Assembly: GCA_002746275.1 (NCBI GenBank)
Contig: NVWR01000001.1
Location: 803,363-822,991, forward strand
Reading direction: 5' to 3'
Length of the DNA stretch: 19,629 nucleotides
Source of the DNA: Rhodobiaceae bacterium
Lineage (GTDB): Bacteria > Pseudomonadota > Alphaproteobacteria > Parvibaculales > Parvibaculaceae
The notes below the pieces were generated by a model. It was not told the origin of the DNA. It saw nothing but the letters and a program-made list of their open reading frames with translations, and searched no databases. Of the stretch, positions 16,601 through 19,629 are shown in pieces. Position 1 is the first letter of the stretch. Each line of letters begins with the position of its first letter. Position numbers and translations under genes: made by a program.

Positions 16601-19475
16601 CGCCACGCAGCAGGTCATTACCAAGTCCGCCTTCAAGTGTGTCGTTGCCCGCTCCACCACTTATCTCATCATTGTAGATTGTACCAACCAGGGTTTCGCT
16701 TGCCGACGTGCCCTCAATTTTGTTCTGCAGGGCATCCGGATTGGTGAGACCGAGATTAATCGCCTGGGCGATGGTCGTGAGCCACCCGATTGAGAATGCA
16801 CTGTCTGGTGCCTCCTCAATCAGCGCATCAATGATCGCGCGGTTTTCGAGATATGATCGATAGTCCGACGCGACCGTTAGATTGATCATCAACTCTTCGG
16901 CAGTCGTCCAGTCGCTGTAGAAGTAAATGCGACGGCCAAAGCCATCCCCTCCTTCCAACCGGTTGGCAACCACTTCATTGGCTATGTCAGCAAATAGATC
17001 GGGAAAGGCAGCAATAGAAACATATCCCACGCCAGGCTTGTTCCACTGAAAGCCCTCGCCTGCCCGATATCCGATTTCCAGATACCAGTCCTGATTTACA
17101 CCAGAGGTCGTCCCACCGGTAAAGTGTGCATCTCCCCCCAGAAGGCCCAGAATGGGGTTCAGACCATTGATAATCCCGTTGGCGATGTTGATGGCGTCAG
17201 CAACATTGCCCCCGTTTTCAGCCCAACCGAGACCCGGCACGTCCAGCGTGCCGTCCGGCTGCAGTGTGACGGAGGCAAAGGCATGGGGGGTGCCCGGACC
17301 ACCGAAAACGGAATTACCAAACAGCGTCCCAACAATCGCTCCGACAAACGCTCCGACAAACGCTCCAACAAAGGTCCCGACTACTGGAAAAATCGCGGTA
17401 CCGATCTGGGCGCCATAGATTGCCCCAACAGTGGTCAGCGCCCCTGAGACCAGCGCTGCCTCGCTTGTTTCCGGTGTTACAATTGAGCTTGCAAGCTGTG
17501 TGGCAAAAAAACCAGCAATTGCGGTGATAGGATCAAAGTTAAACCCGCCGACAACGAAACTTGTCCCTGTTTCCGCAACGGCAAACCCGGCCGTCTGAGA
17601 GAGGGCGGAAGATACAAAATAGTTGGCTGTCGCGCGCCCGAAGTCAGCTGCAAAACTGTCCCCACCGATGATCTCACCAACAATGAAGGAGCTGATCTGC
17701 CCGATGATCAAGTTCGCCGCTGTCGCACCCAGCCGCTTTCCAAAACCGGAGAACCCTCCGGGGCTTGTGCCATCCCCGTTGGCAGCCTCGTCAAAACTCT
17801 CGCCGTCCAGCAGACCGTCAATGGTACCGCCAACACTGCCAAAGAAAGTCGACGACAGAGCACCAAGAGCCACCTGCGCAAAAGCATTATCGCCAGCAAT
17901 ATATTGACCAAGCGAGGAACCAAATACCTGCCCGATTTGCGCGCCGGTGATACTGGGGTTCTCAACTTCCTTCACACGAAAGTTCGCGCCAGTATCTTCC
18001 AGTGAAAGCTCACCGTCGCCATTGGTATCCAGCAGATCCACATCCAAGTAGGCATCATCACCCTCACCAAAGAAGATACGCTTCTCCACTTTGTCAGGTA
18101 CGCCGTTGTTATCTGTGTCTTTGAGAATAAGTTGGAAGCGGCCACCGTCCGCTTCGATGTAGCTCACTTCTCCGGTTGGCGAGATTTGGGTGGCAATCGA
18201 ACCGGCCTTCACCACTGCTTCCAACTGACCAAGCAGAACCCCAAATTCCTGATTGAGCTCAGCAAGTCCTCGCGGCTGCCCACCGAAATCGACAATGGCA
18301 TCAGCGGCAAATGCGCTGAACGCTTCATCATTGAAAAAAATCTGATCCGCAGCAACAGGGTCATCCGCGCTTTGCTTGAGCAGCGCCACCCGCTCAGAAT
18401 CGGTGACCCTGAATTCAGTTGAAGAACTCGGCAAGTTAATGTTATCACCCGCGAAAATGGCATTCGGGTCATCTATCTGAGGATTGGCCGCCAGAATGTC
18501 TGCCACTGTTGTACTGTTGGCTGCTGCGATTGCGCTCAGCGTGTCTCCATTCTGGATGGTCACCAGTGACGTACTTCTAATAGTGACTGTGTGGTTGAGG
18601 TCACCTCCGGCTATTCGAGCAGCAGCAGCAATAACAACAGGATCAGAAGCTGACAGCGTTGTAACGATATCAATCCCGCCTTCCGTGTTTAGAAGAACAT
18701 CGATGATCCCAGCCCAATCGCCGGCATACACAACCTGAATCTGCCCACTATCGCTTTGCTCTCCCGGCAGCAAGTTTCCCTGCTCGATATGAAAGCTGTC
18801 ATATTCGTGAAGAATGTCGTCGTCGAATTCTTCACGTTTTTCGTGTTTGCGGACAAAATACGAGTTTGCAGCGGCCGAACCGCCCCAGCCAGGCAAGCCT
18901 CCTCCACCCGGAATTCCGCTGAATGCGGGATCGCCAAATATGAAAGCACCAGTTTCTGAGAGCGAAAAAAATTCAGATTGGGCAAGTTCCCACCACTGCT
19001 GAGGATTTTCGGCGGCGATTTGATCTCCTTCGAACGTGATAGCGGCAACGAGACCTGTAAATGTCCAAAGATGTCGCGGCAGCCCACCCTCCACGACGAC
19101 GGCATTCCCCTCGTTTACGTAGATGCTATCAATCCCAATAAATTTTTCTTCACGTATCATTGCGTCTAACACAGCGTCTGCGATGTCATTCGACAGCTCT
19201 TGCGATGTCCTTGTAACGCAACCTCCACAAAGCCAATTCGCTGTTTCTGTTTTCGCTCGGGCGTAAACTGAACCCTCGCCGACCCCTGCATTGATCAGAC
19301 TTGCATTACTGAACCAATTCCGTTCGTCATTCGCGTCGGGAGCGAGCCTATTGTGAACATATTGATATGCGGCGCCGTAGTTTCCTGCCTCCTTCAGACT
19401 TGAAAGTATGTACAAGTCCTGGTCGGTGAGACTGTCTCCGACCTGTGCAGAATTCATTGATGCATTGATATCCAT
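7698..19475 (-). CDS. Giant type I-secreted RTX calcium-binding protein (3925 aa)
   Basis: A secreted, probably cell-surface protein. Domain order (approximate residues): unclassified N-terminus 1-300; LysM 305-349; calcium loop region 452-498; glycine-rich hydrophobic region 510-725; unclassified 726-925; RTX block one 926-1680, including an HCBP-related domain at 1490-1592; cadherin-like domain 1736-1829; RTX block two 1830-3075; two cadherin-like domains 3077-3279; four tandem-95-like repeats 3279-3660; Asp-rich EF-hand/dockerin-like module 3666-3799; and a tail ending LAAWAG that should hold the uncleaved secretion signal. The repeats suggest calcium-driven folding outside the cell. No signal peptide is present, as expected for type I export. 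I find only two cysteines, both in LCGGC near residue 83. The first ATG has no good Shine-Dalgarno sequence (best is GCGGGC); Met7 is an alternative start without a better one. Adhesin or matrix protein is my best guess; no enzymatic domain is visible. Confidence 0.93.
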   Translation of the reverse strand: MDINASMNSAQVGDSLTDQDLYILSSLKEAGNYGAAYQYVHNRLAPDANDERNWFSNASLINAGVGEGSVYARAKTETANWLCGGCVTRTSQELSNDIADAVLDAMIREEKFIGIDSIYVNEGNAVVVEGGLPRHLWTFTGLVAAITFEGDQIAAENPQQWWELAQSEFFSLSETGAFIFGDPAFSGIPGGGGLPGWGGSAAANSYFVRKHEKREEFDDDILHEYDSFHIEQGNLLPGEQSDSGQIQVVYAGDWAGIIDVLLNTEGGIDIVTTLSASDPVVIAAAARIAGGDLNHTVTIRSTSLVTIQNGDTLSAIAAANSTTVADILAANPQIDDPNAIFAGDNINLPSSSTEFRVTDSERVALLKQSADDPVAADQIFFNDEAFSAFAADAIVDFGGQPRGLAELNQEFGVLLGQLEAVVKAGSIATQISPTGEVSYIEADGGRFQLILKDTDNNGVPDKVEKRIFFGEGDDAYLDVDLLDTNGDGELSLEDTGANFRVKEVENPSITGAQIGQVFGSSLGQYIAGDNAFAQVALGALSSTFFGSVGGTIDGLLDGESFDEAANGDGTSPGGFSGFGKRLGATAANLIIGQISSFIVGEIIGGDSFAADFGRATANYFVSSALSQTAGFAVAETGTSFVVGGFNFDPITAIAGFFATQLASSIVTPETSEAALVSGALTTVGAIYGAQIGTAIFPVVGTFVGAFVGAFVGAIVGTLFGNSVFGGPGTPHAFASVTLQPDGTLDVPGLGWAENGGNVADAINIANGIINGLNPILGLLGGDAHFTGGTTSGVNQDWYLEIGYRAGEGFQWNKPGVGYVSIAAFPDLFADIANEVVANRLEGGDGFGRRIYFYSDWTTAEELMINLTVASDYRSYLENRAIIDALIEEAPDSAFSIGWLTTIAQAINLGLTNPDALQNKIEGTSASETLVGTIYNDEISGGAGNDTLEGGLGNDLLRGGAGNDILRGGDGQDSVSYSEFTSGVVIDLVALAVTGAGGTDVLESIERAFGSQGNDTIIGSDGAEILAGLAGADAISGGDGDDAIEGGAGADGLDGGAGFDLASYAGSDAGVHVRLQTSPTVAGTGVGGDAQGDTLLGFEGLIGSLFSDILIGNAEDNLLIGNGGNDFLEGGAGADELLGGDGADFAVYTGSSAGVNINLETGINSGGDAEGDTFDSIEYVIGSAHDDTIIGDAFANVIEGGAGADVLDGGAGMDAISYANSSAGIHIDLLNQTVRSLNFGEVSDADGDTISNFEHVIGTHFADVIIVGHDNAVILAGGGDDIITPFSGNVSIDGGDGFDTVDFSLVDNGGSFQPLYARAGLFTGSQADDTIIYQGNDIYDVWTDAIAGVAVDNNSFATITNRYDIRLNSIEMLRATEFDDRIAFNDINQHVDGGGGDDQIIGKEGHDIFYGGTGDDILQGVAGNDTLSGDAGADVLHGGAGNDTLFGGDGDDVLIGDTDLGTDNPYAIYILPIQPETPGNDHLDGGAGNDTLKGGAGNDTYYFGRGYGQDVIVDQTFVEGPAAGKIPLPTVELSEAGNDTLIFNEDILPGDLSAVVEGDDLVISIVGTTDQIRLSNFNNAFMAIETVRFAATGYQLSLAGLTATVAAANLSAIGDGLLSGTGNVDALVGTSGNDVMSGFASDDTIQGGAGDDALDGAGGNDYLHGGAGNDFLTGGAGDDRAIYYGNAQDYTISEVSGTWTITDNNVADGNEGTDTLTGVEEAYFNGRIVQLDGTNNTPFVIGAVQSHEIERNAAFSYVLPANLFHDVDQSDTLSLSIWMADGSEIPSWLTFDVATRTLSGTPGDDDVDVLDVLVVASDGSKSATINVSIAVLGEVLGTEGDDAGDTALQGLGGHERILAGGGDDTLLGSAGADILDGGAGTDTVDYSGSFFGIEVDLGTGLGSKGDAAGDRLSNIENVIGTRHDDIIYGDSGDNFIDGGTGVDLIDAGAGNDTIIVSSIDSYVIGGAGWDIVDYSGFVSVGGTFGLWAQISTVDPTTLPIKIGAYAHSVEELIGTNWNDSLTGDDNANILHGLAGDDGLHGLGGNDILEGGAGADILAGGDGFDTASYVGSSAGVSVDLQSGATLYGEAAGDVLTSIEALYGSAHSDWLYGAAGVNHLYGGGGNDTIYGRDGDDGLFGDAGDDSLRGGAGADVLDGGAGIDIAHYDLSTAGGVTIDLAAGTGVGGDAQGDTLTDIENIYATNYADVLTGDGAANHLYGLGGADTINGGGGDDILEGGAGADVLDGGDGIDTAHYTQSTGSVNINLFLTTAQSGGEAAGDVLSNIENVVGSSHNDTLAGDHSVNVLSGGNGDDSLFGNNGDDTLYGDSGNDNLFGQGGADYLDGGAGIDTASYVNSWSGVSINLATNVNTGATAEGDQLFNIENVSASIYDDILIGDAGANTLWGLDGNDVLEGGAGADILAGGDGFDTASYAGSSAGVTIDLLAGTGVGGDAEGDTLTGIENVVGSSHNDTLWGDAGANTLTGGDGDDNLISGRLATVLDGGNGIDWANYIRSATGVTVNLATGSGSGGDAEGDTLISIEKVYGTNYADSITGDAGVNMLYGLGGNDVIIGGDGDDLLEGGAGSDVLDGGDGIDTARYIGSSAGVTIGLLAGIGIGGDAEGDTLTGIENVIGSSHNDTLWGDAGANTLAGGAGDDNLISGTLATVLDGGSGTDWANYIQSTASVTVNLATGSVSGGDAEGDTLISIEKLYGSAYDDVLTGDAGVNTLRGQDGNDILEGGAGADVLDGGAGDDTASYTGSDAVVIIDLNLATSQAGGDAQGDTLTGIENIIGSAFDDQITGNSGANTLTGGDGADQLWSLGGNDTLEGGEGNDTLVGGLGADTLDGGAGVDTASYVSATSRIAVDLIYGNTDTGADGAVYGESEAVGDTLISVENVVGSSFDDSLTGDAGANALFGGGGSDWLNGRDGDDILDGGAGADGLDGGGGIDTVSYSSSSATVNIDLSLTTGQTGGDAQGDTLLNIENIVGSAYGDVLAGDAGANVLSGGDGDDSLAGGGGGDDTLDGGAGTDTALFSGNFAEYALSIDGASGTIIGASGTTTIVDIETLTFADRSINLDAVNNAPILVSSVDDATLLIGDPLSLNLGSKFVDIDVSSTLTYAATLADGSALPAWMVFDIATGILTGTAVLADINLLSIKVTATDGTGASAEALFDLNVTRPNVAPVLVNAMTDQTLSEDAAFSLIIPTGTFTDADVEDSSLTLSAVLADGAELPAWLTFDAGTGTLSGTPENGDVGSISVKVIATDGLGDTAETIFSVTVENVNDAPTAADVVSDVDEGQTYTVDLATLTEDIDGDALTYTLTSTPATGTTTLNGSILTYQTLIGTFDPASISYQIDDGNGEMAVGTIDLTVNDINFAPTVSAVSTSVDEGQSVSIDLSAYASDLDGDTLSYSLDGTPGTGSASISGSTLTYNSSVGGFGAQPISFIVSDGNGGSVTADVDITVNNINFAPTAGSGSGTANLGENFSIDLATLTADIDGDSLTYSITNAPSSGSATISGSTLTYSSVGGSSGDYNIGYTVSDGQGGTTNANISASVIDANSAPTVGDDSISFVNGYVGVYITYSELTSNDTDPDGDVLTIVSFSNFVGIQSAVYQAATTEFLILPERVGVVVTDPSISQILSFDYTVDDGHGHTDTATVTIDFSPLPPISKPIVLDLDADGIELVDADEVDIFFDLNGDGIAEDTGWVDSDDGLLAYDKNDDGQITDFDEVSFVGYKEGARTDLEGLQAFDTNGDGVLDASDAEFGSFKVWQDANQNGVSDAGELRSLAAAGIASIALTSDETVRLIGDNVSFGIGEFTKTDGSTGLFSDTGFGTGQDLQDLASGADESGAFGNTNVVQLHASLDEVLEGQFQSSLIVSSEAGPVLSELDVNISPLISAMASFDPKSSGEAQIGITEDNSQATALAAWAG
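7701..8078 (-). other. C-terminal tail with presumed type I secretion signal
   Basis: The last 125 or so residues follow the calcium module and lack GG repeats. They are acidic, with few basic residues and amphipathic stretches such as LSELDVNISPLISAMASF, and end in small and hydrophobic residues. Type I substrates of HlyB-class exporters carry an uncleaved signal in roughly the last 60 residues. There is no sequence consensus, so this is assigned by position. Confidence 0.6.
8079..8480 (-). other. Asp-rich EF-hand/dockerin-like calcium module
   Basis: Residues about 3666-3799. Repeated calcium loops: DLDADGIEL, DLNGDGIAED, DKNDDGQITDFDE, DTNGDGVLDASDAE and DANQNGVSDAGE, each with D-x-N/D-x-D/N-G spacing. 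The block begins PIVLDLDADGIELVD, a recurring module near the C-terminus of many large RTX proteins. In a type I substrate it emerges first and may nucleate folding in external calcium. Confidence 0.8.
8496..9641 (-). repeat. Four tandem-95-like Ig/cadherin repeats
   Basis: Four units of about 85-105 residues, each opening with N-x-APT and carrying a DxDGDxLTY/SY core, followed by ITYTVSDGxGG-like strands and linkers such as VNDINFAPT and VNNINFAPT. These are extracellular beta-sandwich stalk domains, common in surface proteins. The fourth is divergent, longer, with TSNDTDPDGDVLTI. Confidence 0.75.
9639..10247 (-). repeat. Two cadherin-like (CADG-type) domains
   Basis: Residues about 3077-3279. 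Each unit opens NxAPxLV, then has the diagnostic FxDxDxSxLTxxAxLADGxxLPAWxxFDxxTGxLxGT core and ends in VxATDGxGxxAE. A third, related copy is at 1736-1829. These domains are calcium-dependent or carbohydrate-interacting folds in bacterial surface proteins. Confidence 0.78.
11302..12201 (-). repeat. Recent 501-bp tandem duplication inside the RTX block
   Basis: Positions about 11302-11700 and 11803-12201 align at an offset of exactly 501 bp (167 codons). Over 145 bp starting at 11502 and 12003 I count about 12 differences, roughly 92% identity, well above other module pairs. Both copies contain the unusual DDNLISG-x-LATVLDGG stretch found nowhere else in the protein. Confidence 0.8.
12185..12250 (-). 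repeat. 66-bp exact repeat, copy one
   Basis: Identical base for base to 13274-13339, 1089 bp away, encoding part of ILEGGAGADILAGGDGFDTASY. Silent positions match too, although other modules differ in them, which points to recent recombination or gene conversion. Confidence 0.85.
13274..13339 (-). repeat. 66-bp exact repeat, copy two
   Basis: Partner of 12185-12250. Flanking bases diverge at once on both sides, so the identity has sharp borders. Confidence 0.85.
13989..14270 (-). other. Single cadherin-like domain between the RTX blocks
   Basis: Residues about 1736-1829: NTPFVIGAVQSHEIERNAAFSY, then FHDVDQSDTLSLSIWMADGSEIPSWLTFD and TRTLSGTPGDDDV. Same fold type as the pair near the C-terminus but divergent; it separates the two RTX blocks. 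Confidence 0.72.
14430..16700 (-). repeat. RTX beta-roll block one with HCBP-related domain
   Basis: Residues about 926-1680. Begins GTSASETLVGTIYNDEISGGAGNDTL and contains many GGxGxDxLx nonapeptides with 4 longer DL/GDTL modules. Residues about 1490-1592 (YYFGRGYGQD... NDTLIFNEDILPGDL... DDLVISI... IETVRFA) match the haemolysin-type calcium-binding protein related domain. A short second set of GG repeats (about 1622-1680) precedes the cadherin-like domain. Confidence 0.87.
17301..17948 (-). other. Glycine-rich hydrophobic region with glycine zipper
   Basis: Residues about 510-725. Several hydrophobic segments: LIIGQISSFIVGEIIGG (about 590), ITAIAGFFATQLASSIV (about 650) and a long run from about 672 containing GAFVGAFVGAIVGTLFG. 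The GxxxG spacing is typical of membrane-packing helices. Such segments also occur in pore-forming regions of RTX toxins and in N-terminal retention parts of adhesins. Confidence 0.7.
17982..18122 (-). other. N-terminal pair of calcium loops
   Basis: Residues about 452-498: DTDNNGVPDKVE and DTNGDGELSLEDTG, both with EF-hand-like loop spacing (D-x-N/D-x-D/N-G). They lie between the LysM and the hydrophobic region. Confidence 0.65.
18429..18563 (-). other. LysM domain
   Basis: Residues about 305-349: VTIQNGDTLSAIAAANSTTVADILAANPQ, ending AGDNINLP. It has the canonical GDTLSxIA opening, the central xxILxANP and the closing G-x-x-I-x-LP. LysM binds peptidoglycan or other GlcNAc-containing glycans. 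It is rare, in my experience, in type I substrates. Confidence 0.88.
18576..19475 (-). other. Unclassified N-terminal region of the giant protein
   Basis: Residues 1-300 match no domain I recognise. Visible features: LCGGC at 82-86 with the only cysteines I find in the protein, a Gly-rich turn IPGGGGLPGWGG near 190, a charged stretch RKHEKREEFDDDILHEYD near 215, and several Trp residues. It is the last part to leave the cell in C-terminus-first export. Confidence 0.6.
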
Positions 19476-19629
19476 TTCAAACTGCCCGCTAAATCATCTC
19501 TAAAAGGGAAAACAAACTCACAGCCATATTCACCGTCGCTTGTGGTGAGGAAGGGTCACAGAAATTTTTTGGAAAAAAAACAAGCTCGGTTGCACCGTCT
19601 CTCGCCGAGATATAGCAGGGGAAACTACC
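19476..19629 (-). promoter_or_regulatory. Upstream region of the giant gene
   Basis: 154 bp to the window edge, no gene seen. On the minus strand it has a T8 and an A6 tract (around 19565-19580) that could bend DNA or act as an UP-type element. The ribosome site is weak. A TGGC-N8-TTGTT sequence begins 51 bases upstream of the ATG (19511-19526) but is too degenerate to call a sigma-54 promoter. The promoter may lie here or beyond the edge. Confidence 0.4.

Noticed and set aside
10251..16700. Regular repeats that look like a CRISPR array or satellite
   Set aside because: They are degenerate, in frame and translate to RTX nonapeptides; no constant repeat with unique spacers and no cas genes.
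7698..19475. Giant protein as an AlgE-type secreted mannuronan C5-epimerase, suggested by RTX repeats next to algD
   Set aside because: I see no parallel beta-helix catalytic module and no DPH-type active-site motif; only RTX, cadherin-like, LysM and calcium modules.
7698..19475. Classical pore-forming RTX cytolysin
   Set aside because: The hydrophobic region is suggestive, but no HlyC-type activator sequence, no known acylated-lysine region and a far longer stalk-like architecture.
19511..19526. Sigma-54-like element upstream of the giant gene (TGGCTGTGAGTTTGTT, minus strand)
   Set aside because: Spacing to the ATG is similar to the manC and algD elements, but the -12 GC is GT and the CAC of the -24 box is missing.

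Overview
The window holds the divergent start of an exopolysaccharide-precursor locus (left) and a type I secretion locus with one giant calcium-binding substrate (the remaining ~16 kb). It reads as a Gram-negative proteobacterium. Moderate GC, AlgD/ManC chemistry, RTX repeats with cadherin-like domains and HlyB/HlyD transport fit a marine alphaproteobacterium best. That placement is an inference from gene style; no rRNA or tRNA marker is present.

Layout. (1) Positions 1-1088, minus: manC/algA-type mannose-1-phosphate guanylyltransferase, cut by the left edge. (2) 1089-1579: a divergent control region with a strong sigma-54-type -24/-12 element facing manC, a weaker one facing algD, and two perfect inverted repeats between them. 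(3) 1580-3025, plus: algD-type GDP-mannose 6-dehydrogenase with an unusual N-terminal extension. (4) 3026-3295: convergent spacer. (5) 3296-4717 and 4721-6844, minus: HlyD-type adaptor and HlyB-type ABC exporter, 3 bp apart. (6) 6845-7121: spacer with an 18-bp near-perfect palindrome just upstream of the exporter. (7) 7122-7649, minus: a GNAT-fold acyltransferase. (8) 7698-19475, minus: a single 3925-residue secreted protein with LysM, a glycine-zipper hydrophobic region, two large RTX beta-roll blocks, cadherin-like domains, a C-terminal calcium module and a type I secretion tail. (9) 19476-19629: its upstream region.

How they work together. ManC makes GDP-mannose and AlgD oxidises it to GDP-mannuronate, the precursor of alginate-like polymers; no polymerase or epimerase is visible here. 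The giant protein is the obvious substrate of the adjacent HlyB/HlyD pair: it has an uncleaved C-terminal signal region, and the exporter's N-terminal C39-like domain lacks the catalytic cysteine and histidine. The outer-membrane TolC partner is not in the window. The GNAT gene sits between substrate and exporter on the same strand and may modify the substrate. Surface adhesion or matrix building is a reasonable reading of the whole, but this is inference.

Most worth following up: the paired sigma-54-like promoters of manC/algD, the GNAT gene inside the secretion locus, and the N-terminal LysM plus glycine-zipper arrangement in a protein exported C-terminus first.
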